This document shows positions 17,305 through 28,087 of a stretch of DNA of 34,479 nucleotides, in pieces. The notes under the pieces were generated by a model, which saw only the letters and a program-made list of their open reading frames with translations, searched no databases and had not been told where the DNA came from. The DNA is from Oscillospiraceae bacterium (lineage in GTDB: Bacteria; Bacillota; Clostridia; Oscillospirales; Ruminococcaceae). Position numbers and translations under genes: made by a program. The stretch's first letter is position 1; the number at the start of each line of letters is the position of its first letter. The DNA lies in NCBI GenBank assembly GCA_017473015.1, contig JAFUNP010000026.1:1-34479 (forward strand), read 5' to 3'.

Positions 17305-18174
17305 ATGGATTACAGTTTTGTTATCATCACAGGTATGTCCGGTGCGGGTAAGAGTATTTCGGTAAAAGCTTTGGAAGACATAGGCTTTTTCTGCATTGAC
17401 AATATGCCTTCACAGATTATACTCAAGCTGCTGGAGATTAAAGATGACTTCTTCTCTCATAATAAAAAAGTAGCCTGTGTGGTGGATATAAGAAACGGTG
17501 AGGATTTTTCCACTTTACTTACAGCCATCAAAGGTCTGCAGGAGAGCGGTACTGGGAGAATTATATTTCTTGATGCTCAGGACAAAGTTTTGCTGGACAG
17601 ATATAAAGAAACCCGTCGCAAACACCCGCTGATGCTGCAGAGAGATATGACTATAGAACAGGCTGTGGCCCACGAGAGAAAAGCTCTGTCACCGCTGTAT
17701 AACCAGGCGGACTATATTATTGACACATCCCTTTTTTCCACTTCCCAGCTGAAAGACCGTATACTCAGCTATATGGTAAACGACAAAAAACAGGTTATGA
17801 CCATTGATGTGGTTTCATTTGGTTTCAAATTCGGTGTTCCCCGTGATGTGGATATCATGTTTGATGTCCGCTGTCTTAAAAACCCGTTTTATGTACCTGA
17901 ACTGCGCCATCTTACCGGCAATGATGAAGAAATAAGGAAGTTTGTTTTTTCACGGGAAGAGGCAAAACAGCTGTTTGACCGTCAGCAGAGCCTGCTGGAC
18001 TTTTCACTGCCACTGTACATACAGGAAGGGAAAAGCCATCTGACTATAGGTTATGGTTGTACAGGGGGCAAGCATCGTTCTGTTTCCTTTGCAAACGCTA
18101 TGTATAACCATATAAAAGAGCAAGGATATTCCGTACAGGTACATCACCGAGATATTACAAGAGGGAAATCATAA
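17305..18174 (+). CDS. rapZ: RNase adapter RapZ / YvcJ family nucleotide-binding protein
   Basis: A P-loop NTPase family protein. In enterobacteria RapZ guides small-RNA decay for GlmS control; in Bacillus the homologue YvcJ affects competence, and its molecular role is unsettled. The 289-residue protein has a Walker A motif at 10-17 (G-M-S-G-A-G-K-S), the D-N-M-P block, V-D-I-R, F-L-D-A and R-R-x-H-P-L. The RapZ C-terminal domain carries F-G-x-K-x-G-x-P, D-x-x-F-D-V-R, L-x-N-P and I-G-C/Y-G-C-T-G-G-K-H-R-S-V. GGAAGTG precedes the ATG. The stop abuts the whiA start with no gap, leaving no room for yvcK. Confidence 0.95.
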   Translation: MDYSFVIITGMSGAGKSISVKALEDIGFFCIDNMPSQIILKLLEIKDDFFSHNKKVACVVDIRNGEDFSTLLTAIKGLQESGTGRIIFLDAQDKVLLDRYKETRRKHPLMLQRDMTIEQAVAHERKALSPLYNQADYIIDTSLFSTSQLKDRILSYMVNDKKQVMTIDVVSFGFKFGVPRDVDIMFDVRCLKNPFYVPELRHLTGNDEEIRKFVFSREEAKQLFDRQQSLLDFSLPLYIQEGKSHLTIGYGCTGGKHRSVSFANAMYNHIKEQGYSVQVHHRDITRGKS

Positions 18175-19056
18175 ATGGAATCCACCTTTTCAAAACAGAG
18201 CAGAACGGAAGCTCTGGATAACTTTACTTTTTCCAAAAAGGACTGCTGTAATATCAGTTTTCTCAAAGGATATTTCTTCAGGGAGAATATTGATAATACA
18301 ATACAGTCCATAAGTGTAAAACCTGATATTATCAAATCTGCCAAGGTCGTGAAAAAGATGCTTGGCAGATATGATGTTGCCTCCTATGTTGTTGACAAGG
18401 AGCAGGAAGGCAAGCGCCAGGTGACCAAACTGTATATTACAGAACCGGAGGATGTTCAGAGACTGAATGAGCTTCAGGCCCGGTATGGCGACTGCGAAAA
18501 ATGTATGACCCATTTTCTCATCGGACTTTTTGTGGCTGATGGTATATTGGTAAACCCGGAAAAAGGATACCATCTGGAGTTTACATACAAAAAAGAGGAC
18601 ATGGCCATGTATGTGCGCACAGTGCTGGCACTGGCAGGCTTTGATTTCAAAATAACCAAAAGAAAAGCTTCCTATGCTGTTTATACCAAAAACAGCCAGA
18701 CTATAGAAGAATTCCTGGTTACCGTAGGGGCACAAAGCTCCTGTCTGGAGCTGATGGGCGGCAAAATGATAAAGGATATCCGCAACCATCAGAACCGCCT
18801 GACCAACTGTGACACTGCCAATATTGCCAAAACAATAAAAGCGGGACAGAAGGTTATCAAAGCCATCACAAAGCTTATTGAAACAGAACTGCTGTATGAC
18901 CTGCCGGAAGATATGCAGGAACTGGCCCAGCTGAAACTGGAAAATCCTGAACTTTCCCTGGCAGACCTGGGCAAATTATGCTCCGAACCAATGACAAAGT
19001 CTTCGGTAAACAGGAGACTGCAGAAATTGTGCTCCATAGCACAGATAGAGGAATAA
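18175..19056 (+). CDS. whiA: WhiA family DNA-binding protein
   Basis: A DNA-binding protein with homing-endonuclease-like folds and a C-terminal helix-turn-helix. It controls sporulation division in Streptomyces; in Bacillus it affects cell division and chromosome segregation. The 293-residue protein opens K-K-D-C-C-N-I-S-F-L-K-G-Y-F-F, and a second LAGLIDADG-like part begins C-M-T-H-F-L-I-G-L-F-V-A-D-G. It has the strongly conserved I-R-N-x-x-N-R-L-T-N-C-D-T-A-N-I-A-K-T block and a terminal S-L-A-D-L-G-K-L-C-S-x-P-M-T-K-S-S-V-N-R-R-L helix-turn-helix. It is somewhat shorter than the usual 310-316 residues, mainly in the first LAGLIDADG half. It starts directly after rapZ and ends 1 nt before dnaE. 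Confidence 0.93.
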   Translation: MESTFSKQSRTEALDNFTFSKKDCCNISFLKGYFFRENIDNTIQSISVKPDIIKSAKVVKKMLGRYDVASYVVDKEQEGKRQVTKLYITEPEDVQRLNELQARYGDCEKCMTHFLIGLFVADGILVNPEKGYHLEFTYKKEDMAMYVRTVLALAGFDFKITKRKASYAVYTKNSQTIEEFLVTVGAQSSCLELMGGKMIKDIRNHQNRLTNCDTANIAKTIKAGQKVIKAITKLIETELLYDLPEDMQELAQLKLENPELSLADLGKLCSEPMTKSSVNRRLQKLCSIAQIEE

Positions 19057-19057
19057 T

Positions 19058-22000
19058 ATGAGTAAAGACTTTGTGCATCTTCATCTGCACACAGAGTACA
19101 GCCTGTTGGACGGTGCATGCCGCATAGACAGGCTTATGAAACATATTAAGCAATCAGGACAAAGCGCCGTAGCCATCACTGACCACGGCGTTATGTATGG
19201 TTGCGTGGATTTTTATAAAAAAGCTAAAAAAGAAGGTATCAAACCTATTATCGGCTGTGAGGTTTATGTGGCCAGCCGCGGCAGAAAAGATAAAGTTCAT
19301 CGTGTGGACGGTTATTATCATCTTGTGTTGCTGGTAAAAAATGAAACCGGCTACCAGAACCTGATAAAACTGGTTACTCTCGGCTCCACAGAAGGTTTTT
19401 ATACCAAACCGAGAATTGACCATGAGCTGCTGGAAAAATATCACGAAGGCCTTGTGTGCCTTTCTGCCTGTCTTGCCGGTGAAATTCCCCGTGCACTGCT
19501 GGCCGGTGATATTGACAGGGCAGAAGAAACAGCCCTTTTTTATAAAAATTTGTTCGGTGATGACTATTACATTGAAATTCAGGACCACGGCATAGAGGAC
19601 CAGCAGAAAGTGCTGCCTATGCTGCTGCAGCTGGCAAAAAAGCTGGATATCCAGCTGGTTGCCACCAATGACTGCCACTATATCAATAAAGAAGACTCCA
19701 AAATGCAGTATGCCCTCATCTGTGTACAGACAAACAAACGCCTGTCTGACCCGGATACCCTGGAGTTTGAAACAGATGAATTTTATGTAAAAAGCACCGA
19801 GGAAATGTATGAGCTGTTTTCATATGTTCCGCAGGCCTGTGAAAATACAGTAAAAATTGCAGAAAAATGTAATTTTGATTATGAATTCGGTCATACAAAG
19901 CTGCCGGTGTACACTTCACCTGACGGCAGTCCCAACCAGCAGTTTTTTGAAAAACTGTGCTGGGACGGTCTGAAAGAAAGATACAGTGAAATCACACCGG
20001 AGTTGGAAGAAAGACTGAATTATGAAATAGGTATAATCACAAAAATGGGTTTTGTTGATTATTACCTGATAGTTTATGATTTTATAAATTACGCCAGAAG
20101 TCACGGTATTCCTGTAGGCCCGGGCCGTGGCAGCGGTGCCGCCAGTCTGTGTGCTTACTGTTGCGGCATCACCAACATCGACCCCATGAAATACAACCTG
20201 ATTTTTGAACGTTTCTTAAATCCGGAGCGTGTTTCCATGCCGGACTTTGATATTGACTTCTGCTTTGAAAAACGCCCGCTGGTAATTGATTATGTTACCG
20301 AAAAATACGGCGATGACCATGTGTGCCAGATTATCACTTTCGGTACACTGGCGGCCCGCGGTGCTATCCGTGATATAGGCCGAGTGCTGGATATGTCCTA
20401 TGCGTCAGTGGATAAAATCGCAAAGCTTATCCCAAATGCACCGGGCCAGAGCATGACAATAGAAAAAGCACTGAAAATATCAGCTGAACTGAAAAATCTT
20501 TATGATTCAGACCCTCAGATAAAAGAGCTTATAGACCTTGCTATGAAAGTGGAAGGTATGCCAAGAAATGCTTCCACCCATGCTGCAGGTGTTGTTATCA
20601 CAGATAAACCTGTTGTGGAATACATTCCTTTGCAGAACAACGACGGTCAGCTGGTTACACAGTTCCCGATGACCACCATCGAGGAGCTGGGCCTGCTGAA
20701 AATGGACTTTCTGGGCCTGCGTACACTGACAGTTATTGACCACGCTGAAAAAATGATTCAGCAGCACACACCGTCATTCCGTGCAGACAGAATACCTACA
20801 GACGATAAAAAAACTTTCCGCATGTTGTCAGATGGTGATACTATAGGCGTGTTCCAGTTTGAAAGCGGCGGTATGAAAAATGTTCTGGTGAACCTGAAAC
20901 CGGTGGATATAGAAGACCTGATAGCGGTTATTTCTCTTTACCGCCCTGGCCCTATGGATTCTATACCTACCTTTATACGGAACAGACACAATCCTCAGCT
21001 GATTAAATATAAACATCCGTTGCTGGAGAATATTCTGAAAGTTACAAATGGCTGTATTGTTTACCAGGAACAGGTAATGCAGATATGCCGTACTCTGGCA
21101 GGTTACAGCTATGGTCAGTCAGACCTCGTGCGCCGTGCTATGGCAAAGAAAAAAGCTGATGTTATGGCTGCTGAACGCTCACATTTTATAAACGGCTGTG
21201 CAGAAAACGGTGTAAGCGAAAAGATAGCTACAGAAATTTTTGATGAAATGTCCAGCTTTGCTTCCTATGCCTTTAACAAACCGCATGCAGCGGCTTATGC
21301 ATATGTGTCATATCAGACAGCCTATCTCAAAGCACATTATCCTAAAGAATTCTGGGCTGCAATGCTTACCAGCATTTTCGACAACACAGCAAAAATTCTG
21401 GAATACACCCAGGAGTGCCGCAGACTGAATATAAATATTCTGCCAGCAGATATAAACAAAGGTTATGCCGGTTTTGTGGTAGAAGGCGACAGCTTGCGCT
21501 ACGGTATGGCTGCAATTAAAAATGTGGGCAAAAGCTTTGTGGATGCCATGACTGCTGAGCGCGATGCCAACGGTCCATTTGAAAGTATTTTTGACTTCTG
21601 CAGGCGCATGTCTGACAAAGGTTTCAACCGCCGTGCGATGGAAAGTCTGGTTAAAGTAGGTGCTTTTGACCGGTTTGGCGTAAACAGAAGGCGACTGTTT
21701 ATCAATATAGACTATCTGCTTAACAGTATAAACAATGAGCAGAAAAATACCCTTTCCGGACAGCTGGACCTGTTCAGCGTGCCGGGTGCTGTGGAAGACA
21801 GCAAGTTTACTTTTAAAGATGATGAGCATTTTCCGCCGGCAGAGGATTATTCTGATGCAGAAAAGCTCAATCTGGAAAAAAGCCTGGCAGGTATATATCT
21901 TTCAGGTCATCCACTGGAAAAGAGGATGGAATATGTAAAAAATATATCAACCTGCAACATTTCTCAATTGACTAATGAAGGCAATGAGATGTACGATAAT

Positions 22001-22510
22001 ACGAAACAGACTCTTGTTGCCATTATTGCCAAGTACCGCTACCATACCACGAAGAAAAATGAGCGTATGGGATTTATTACCATAGAGGATTTGAGCGGTA
22101 CTATGGATATGATAGTTTTTCCAAAGCTTTTTGATAATACCACAGTGTCTCTCACAGACAATACAGTTCTTATTGTGGAGGGTACGGTATCTCTTAAAGA
22201 CGAAGAAGCAACAATCATTGCTGAAAATATTTATGATATAGATTCTGAAGATGCACGCCATATTCTGGCGGTAAAAAAAGACCCTAAATATGGTATTTAT
22301 ATCAAAGTTTCCGGTCAGAACGACATGGCGTTTAAAAAATCTGTGGCAGTGTTACAGAGATACAGCGGCATGATACCTGTATATTTTTATCTTCAGGACA
22401 CAAAACAATATATCAAAGCCCCACAGAGACTGTGGGCAAGGGAAAGTATAAACATTATAGATGAACTGGAGTATGTTGCAGGAAAAGGCAACGTAGTGTT
22501 CAGAAAATAA
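19058..22510 (+). CDS. dnaE: DNA polymerase III alpha subunit, DnaE type
   Basis: The second replicative polymerase of Gram-positives, used to extend primers before handing over to PolC. The 1150-residue protein has an N-terminal PHP domain (V-H-L-H-L-H-T-E-Y-S-L-L-D-G, T-D-H-G). The palm follows with G-P-G-R-G-S-G-A-A and catalytic P-D-F-D-I-D-F (Asp398, Asp400) and Asp550 in M-D-F-L-G-L. Next come Y-R-P-G-P-M, the Y-Q-E-Q-V-M block, a helix-hairpin-helix, and an OB fold from about residue 975. It lacks the exonuclease insert of PolC. Start ATG 19058 with AGAGGAA just upstream. Placement next to pfkA is a conserved Firmicute pairing. Confidence 0.97.
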   Translation: MSKDFVHLHLHTEYSLLDGACRIDRLMKHIKQSGQSAVAITDHGVMYGCVDFYKKAKKEGIKPIIGCEVYVASRGRKDKVHRVDGYYHLVLLVKNETGYQNLIKLVTLGSTEGFYTKPRIDHELLEKYHEGLVCLSACLAGEIPRALLAGDIDRAEETALFYKNLFGDDYYIEIQDHGIEDQQKVLPMLLQLAKKLDIQLVATNDCHYINKEDSKMQYALICVQTNKRLSDPDTLEFETDEFYVKSTEEMYELFSYVPQACENTVKIAEKCNFDYEFGHTKLPVYTSPDGSPNQQFFEKLCWDGLKERYSEITPELEERLNYEIGIITKMGFVDYYLIVYDFINYARSHGIPVGPGRGSGAASLCAYCCGITNIDPMKYNLIFERFLNPERVSMPDFDIDFCFEKRPLVIDYVTEKYGDDHVCQIITFGTLAARGAIRDIGRVLDMSYASVDKIAKLIPNAPGQSMTIEKALKISAELKNLYDSDPQIKELIDLAMKVEGMPRNASTHAAGVVITDKPVVEYIPLQNNDGQLVTQFPMTTIEELGLLKMDFLGLRTLTVIDHAEKMIQQHTPSFRADRIPTDDKKTFRMLSDGDTIGVFQFESGGMKNVLVNLKPVDIEDLIAVISLYRPGPMDSIPTFIRNRHNPQLIKYKHPLLENILKVTNGCIVYQEQVMQICRTLAGYSYGQSDLVRRAMAKKKADVMAAERSHFINGCAENGVSEKIATEIFDEMSSFASYAFNKPHAAAYAYVSYQTAYLKAHYPKEFWAAMLTSIFDNTAKILEYTQECRRLNINILPADINKGYAGFVVEGDSLRYGMAAIKNVGKSFVDAMTAERDANGPFESIFDFCRRMSDKGFNRRAMESLVKVGAFDRFGVNRRRLFINIDYLLNSINNEQKNTLSGQLDLFSVPGAVEDSKFTFKDDEHFPPAEDYSDAEKLNLEKSLAGIYLSGHPLEKRMEYVKNISTCNISQLTNEGNEMYDNTKQTLVAIIAKYRYHTTKKNERMGFITIEDLSGTMDMIVFPKLFDNTTVSLTDNTVLIVEGTVSLKDEEATIIAENIYDIDSEDARHILAVKKDPKYGIYIKVSGQNDMAFKKSVAVLQRYSGMIPVYFYLQDTKQYIKAPQRLWARESINIIDELEYVAGKGNVVFRK

Positions 22511-22523
22511 GAGGTGAAATCTA

Positions 22524-23495
22524 ATGTCAGAAATCAAGACAATCGGCGTTCTGACCAGCGGCGGTGACGCTCCTGGTATGAACGCAGCTATCCGTGCTGT
22601 TGTGCGCGCTGCAATATTCAATGGTTTTGCAGTAAAAGGCATCAGACACGGCTATAACGGTCTTCTCACAGAAGATATTTATGACATGAATCTGAGAAGC
22701 GTTTCCGAAATTATACACCGTGGCGGTACAATGCTGAATACAGCCCGCTGTCTGGAGTTCACTACTCCTGAAGGTCAGGCAAAAGCAGCAGAAAACTGCA
22801 GAAAAAACGGCATTGATGCTCTGGTAGTTATCGGCGGTGACGGTTCCTTCCGCGGATGTATGGCTATTGCCAGACATGGTATCAAATGTATCGGTATTCC
22901 TGGTACTATTGATAATGACATCGCATGCAGCGATTACACAATCGGTTTTGATACAGCACTGAATACAGCTATGGAAATGATTGACAAACTGCGTGATACT
23001 ACACAGAGCCATGAAAGATGTTCTGTGGTGGAAGTAATGGGCAGACATGCAGGCTATATTGCTGTAAACACAGGTATTGCTACGGGCGCACTGGTTGTGC
23101 TGGTACCTGAACAGCCATGGGATATTGATAAAGATGTTATTGCCAGAATAAAAGAAACCCAGGCTGAAGGCAAGAAAAACTTCCTTATCATTGTAGCTGA
23201 AGGTGCAGGCAAGGCACTGAAAATCGCTGAAGAAATTGAACAGAAAACAGGCCTGGATACACGTGGCACTGTTCTGGGTCATGTACAGCGCGGCGGTTCA
23301 CCAAGTATGCGTGACCGCGTAGTTGCAGCACAGATGGGTGTACACGCTATCGAACTGCTGCAGGCAGGTATTTTCAACCGTGTAGTAGCTATGAAAAACG
23401 ATACTATCGTTGACTACGATATTGAAGAAGCACTGTCTATGCACAAAGAACTGGACCCGATGCTGATTGGCGTGGCAAAGGTTGTATCTATTTAA
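22524..23495 (+). CDS. pfkA: ATP-dependent 6-phosphofructokinase
   Basis: Commits fructose 6-phosphate to glycolysis using ATP. The 323-residue protein has the classic PfkA motifs: G-G-D-A-P-G-M-N at 13-20, G-G-D-G-S-F-R-G for ATP, P-G-T-I-D-N-D with catalytic Asp130 and Asp132, E-V-M-G-R-H-A-G-Y, E-G-A-G, and G-H-V-Q-R-G-G-S-P-S. The G-G-D-G-S block (Gly at the position after D-G) is the ATP-type form, not the pyrophosphate type. GAGGTGA lies 7 nt before the ATG, and dnaE ends 13 bp upstream. It is the last gene before a strong terminator. Confidence 0.97.
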   Translation: MSEIKTIGVLTSGGDAPGMNAAIRAVVRAAIFNGFAVKGIRHGYNGLLTEDIYDMNLRSVSEIIHRGGTMLNTARCLEFTTPEGQAKAAENCRKNGIDALVVIGGDGSFRGCMAIARHGIKCIGIPGTIDNDIACSDYTIGFDTALNTAMEMIDKLRDTTQSHERCSVVEVMGRHAGYIAVNTGIATGALVVLVPEQPWDIDKDVIARIKETQAEGKKNFLIIVAEGAGKALKIAEEIEQKTGLDTRGTVLGHVQRGGSPSMRDRVVAAQMGVHAIELLQAGIFNRVVAMKNDTIVDYDIEEALSMHKELDPMLIGVAKVVSI

Positions 23496-23513
23496 TTGAA
23501 AATAATAATGTCC

Positions 23514-23546
23514 ACACCGCAGAGAAAGCTCTGCGGTGTATTTTTG
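23514..23546 (+). terminator. Intrinsic terminator after pfkA
   Basis: A perfect 11-bp GC-rich stem (23514-23524 with 23529-23539), an AAAG loop, then ATTTTTGTGTT. It ends the cluster that begins with the hprK promoter. Confidence 0.92.
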
Positions 23547-23605
23547 TGTTGTTACTCTGTTCACCGCATATATTTTTCTGAATATATTAATACAGGTGAT
23601 GTTTT

Positions 23606-24256
23606 ATGCAGAGAAAGAAAAAGAGAAAAAGTATATTGGACATATTAAGAAACAGATTGTTTTTTGTCATGTTGATTTTTACAGTATTGTTTATATTTAT
23701 AGACAGCCGTATGCGCCCACTTGTAATCGAAACAGCCTGTTATAAAGTACAGAGCCTGGTTACGCAGGCTGCCAATATAGCTATTATCGAACAGATGGAG
23801 CAGTCACCTTTGTCATACGGGGACCTGATTACAGTATCCCGTGATGAAAAAGGGGATGTTTCACTGCTGTCCTATAATACGCTGGAGGTCAACCGACTGA
23901 AATCGCAGATAACCGCATCAGTAATTGAAAAGGTAAACCGGTTGGAGCAAACGGATATTTATATTCCGCTGGGGAATATTACTTATATAGATTTTCTCCA
24001 TAACAAAGGACCAAAGCTGCGTTTCCGTATTACACCTATTGCCTATGTGGAAACAGATATAGCCAGCGATTTTGAACACACCGGAATAAATCAGGTAAAT
24101 CACAGGATTTTTATAGTGCTGAAAGTAAGCGCATCAGCACTGATACCCAGCTACTCTACAAATGTGAACTTTGAAACCAAGGTGTGTGTTGCACAGACAG
24201 TAATAATCGGTAAAGTGCCCAGCAATATATCAGATGACCTTTATTTTACTCAGTAA
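23606..24256 (+). CDS. yunB: Sporulation protein YunB
   Basis: A mother-cell sporulation protein of the sigma-E regulon in Bacillus, needed for normal spore formation; its molecular role is unclear. The 216-residue protein has a basic start (Q-R-K-K-K-R-K), a single membrane helix at about 19-34, and an extracytoplasmic domain. The conserved YunB pattern includes R-P-L-V-I-E-T-A-C-Y-K-V, N-x-A-I, D-L-I-T-V-x-x-D-x-x-G-D-V, N-x-L-K-S-Q-I, I-P-L-G-N-I-T and a glycine/proline-rich middle. The start follows CAGGTGATGTTTT. It is flanked by the pfkA terminator and the ligA promoter, so it is a single-gene unit. I could not assign a convincing sigma-E promoter. Confidence 0.87.
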   Translation: MQRKKKRKSILDILRNRLFFVMLIFTVLFIFIDSRMRPLVIETACYKVQSLVTQAANIAIIEQMEQSPLSYGDLITVSRDEKGDVSLLSYNTLEVNRLKSQITASVIEKVNRLEQTDIYIPLGNITYIDFLHNKGPKLRFRITPIAYVETDIASDFEHTGINQVNHRIFIVLKVSASALIPSYSTNVNFETKVCVAQTVIIGKVPSNISDDLYFTQ

Positions 24257-26335
<2,079 letters not shown>

Positions 26336-26347
26336 AAGGAGATAAAT

Positions 26348-26617
26348 ATGGAAATCGATATCAAGCGTCTTGCCAAACTTGCAAAACTTTCCATTCCGGA
26401 AGAAAAAATGGAAGAATTCCGGAAAAAAATGGAGGATATTATTCAGATGGTTGAAAATCTTCCAGACCTTGACACAGAAGGCTCACTGGTTGACCCAACT
26501 GATACAATGGAGCTGAGAAAAGACGAAGTTCAGCCATCTTTCCCAAGAGATGAAATGCTTATGAATGCACCTTACACAGCCGCAGGCTGCATTCTTATCC
26601 CTAAAGTTGTTGATTAA
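26348..26617 (+). CDS. gatC: Aspartyl/glutamyl-tRNA amidotransferase subunit C
   Basis: A small stabilising subunit of the GatCAB complex, which converts misacylated Glu-tRNA(Gln) or Asp-tRNA(Asn) to the correct amide. The 89-residue protein has the family pattern: I-K-R-L-A-K-L-A-K-L near the start, a middle helix with M-V-E-N-L, then a V-D-P-T-D segment followed by L-R-K-D-E-V. The normal length is about 95. The ATG follows AAGGAGATAAAT. Order C-A-B with short gaps is the standard operon. Confidence 0.94.
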   Translation: MEIDIKRLAKLAKLSIPEEKMEEFRKKMEDIIQMVENLPDLDTEGSLVDPTDTMELRKDEVQPSFPRDEMLMNAPYTAAGCILIPKVVD

Positions 26618-26635
26618 TTAAGAAGGAGAATAAAA

Positions 26636-28084
26636 ATGGATAAATTATATAGCTTAACCGCTGCCCAGATGAAAGACCTTCTTAATAAAAAAGAAGTTAC
26701 ATCTGTTGAAATTACAAAATCTGTTATTGAAAACATTGAAAGAACAGACAAAGATATTCAGGCATATATCAGCTATAACTTTGAACAGGCCATGGAACAG
26801 GCAAAAGCTGCCGATGAAAAAAGAGCAAAGGGTGAAGCTGTGGCTGACCTGGCAGGTATCCCTGTTGCAGTAAAAGACAATATGTGTACAAGAAATCTGC
26901 GCACTACAGCAGGTTCAAAAATGCTGGGTAACTTTGTACCGCCATACAACGCAACAGTAGTTGAAAAACTGCTGGCAGATGGTGCAGTTATCATCGGTAA
27001 GACAACAATGGACGAATTCGCTATGGGTTCTTCCGGTGAAAACAGTGCATTCCAGGTGGCCAGAAACCCTTGGGATATTTCCCGTGTACCGGGCGGTTCC
27101 TCCTCCGGTTCTGCTGCTACAGTAGCCGCCAGCCAGGTACCTCTGGCATTGGGTTCTGACACAGGTGGTTCTATCCGTCAGCCTGCCTGTCTTACAGGTA
27201 TTGTTGGTATGAAACCAACATACGGCTCTGTTTCCCGTTATGGTCTTATTGCTTACGGTTCATCTCTTGACCAGATTGGTCCTATGGCCAGAACAGTTGA
27301 CGATGCAGCTATGCTGTTCAAAGCTATCTGCGGCAAAGATGCTAAAGATGCCACAAGCAAAAACTACGAGTACACACCATATGGTGACAGCGTAAAAGGT
27401 CTGAAACTGGGTCTGCCTAAAGAATATTTCGGCGAAGGTATCTCTGCAGAAGTTAAAGAAAAAATCTACGCAGCAGTAGAAACACTCAAAGCACAGGGTG
27501 CTGAAATTGTGGAAGTTTCACTGCCATCCACAGACTATGCACTGTCTGCTTACTATATCATCGCCTGTGCAGAAGCTTCTTCCAACCTGGGCCGTTTTGA
27601 CGGTGTAAAATATGGCTATACAGGTTCAAAGAGAGATTCTCTGGATGACCTGTATGCTTCTTCCAGAAGCGAAGGCTTTGGTGAAGAAGTACAGAGAAGA
27701 ATTCTTCTGGGCACATACGTACTTTCCAGCGGTTTCTATGATGCTTATTACAAAAAAGCAAAAATGCTGCAGAAAGTAATCAGAAAAGAATTTGAGGATG
27801 CACTGAAACAGTGTGATGCAATTATCACTCCGCTTTCACCAACAACTGCTTTCAGAATCGGTGAAAAGAGCGACGACCCTGTTGCAATGTGGGCAGGAGA
27901 CATCTGTACAGTTACACTGAACATCGCCGGTCTGCCAGGCATCAATGTACCTTGCGGTTTTGACAGCAACAATATGCCTGTTGGTTTCCAGGTACTGGGT
28001 CCTAAATTTAGCGAAGCAACATTATTGACAATCGCAAAATGCTACGAAAATACAGTAGGCGGCTTTGCAGTAAAGGAGTTTTAA
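26636..28084 (+). CDS. gatA: Aspartyl/glutamyl-tRNA amidotransferase subunit A
   Basis: The glutaminase/amidase subunit that releases ammonia from glutamine and channels it to GatB. The 482-residue protein shows the amidase-signature Ser-cisSer-Lys triad: Lys80 in V-A-V-K-D-N, Ser155 in P-G-G-S-S-S-G-S-A, and the nucleophile Ser179 in D-T-G-G-S-I-R-Q-P. The surrounding block (G-x-K-P-T-Y-G-x-V-S-R-Y-G) is intact. AGAAGGAGAATAAAA precedes the ATG. Presence of GatCAB implies indirect synthesis of Gln-tRNA and/or Asn-tRNA in this organism. Confidence 0.97.
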   Translation: MDKLYSLTAAQMKDLLNKKEVTSVEITKSVIENIERTDKDIQAYISYNFEQAMEQAKAADEKRAKGEAVADLAGIPVAVKDNMCTRNLRTTAGSKMLGNFVPPYNATVVEKLLADGAVIIGKTTMDEFAMGSSGENSAFQVARNPWDISRVPGGSSSGSAATVAASQVPLALGSDTGGSIRQPACLTGIVGMKPTYGSVSRYGLIAYGSSLDQIGPMARTVDDAAMLFKAICGKDAKDATSKNYEYTPYGDSVKGLKLGLPKEYFGEGISAEVKEKIYAAVETLKAQGAEIVEVSLPSTDYALSAYYIIACAEASSNLGRFDGVKYGYTGSKRDSLDDLYASSRSEGFGEEVQRRILLGTYVLSSGFYDAYYKKAKMLQKVIRKEFEDALKQCDAIITPLSPTTAFRIGEKSDDPVAMWAGDICTVTLNIAGLPGINVPCGFDSNNMPVGFQVLGPKFSEATLLTIAKCYENTVGGFAVKEF

Positions 28085-28087
28085 GTT

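Noticed and set aside
4406-22510. Two DNA polymerase III alpha genes as a duplication
   Set aside because: PolC and DnaE are distinct ancient families that Firmicutes normally carry together; their domain orders differ, so this is not a recent duplication.
22527-23282. Minus-strand open frame of 251 codons inside pfkA
   Set aside because: Antisense to highly conserved pfkA motifs, cysteine/histidine-rich shadow composition, and no supporting ribosome site.
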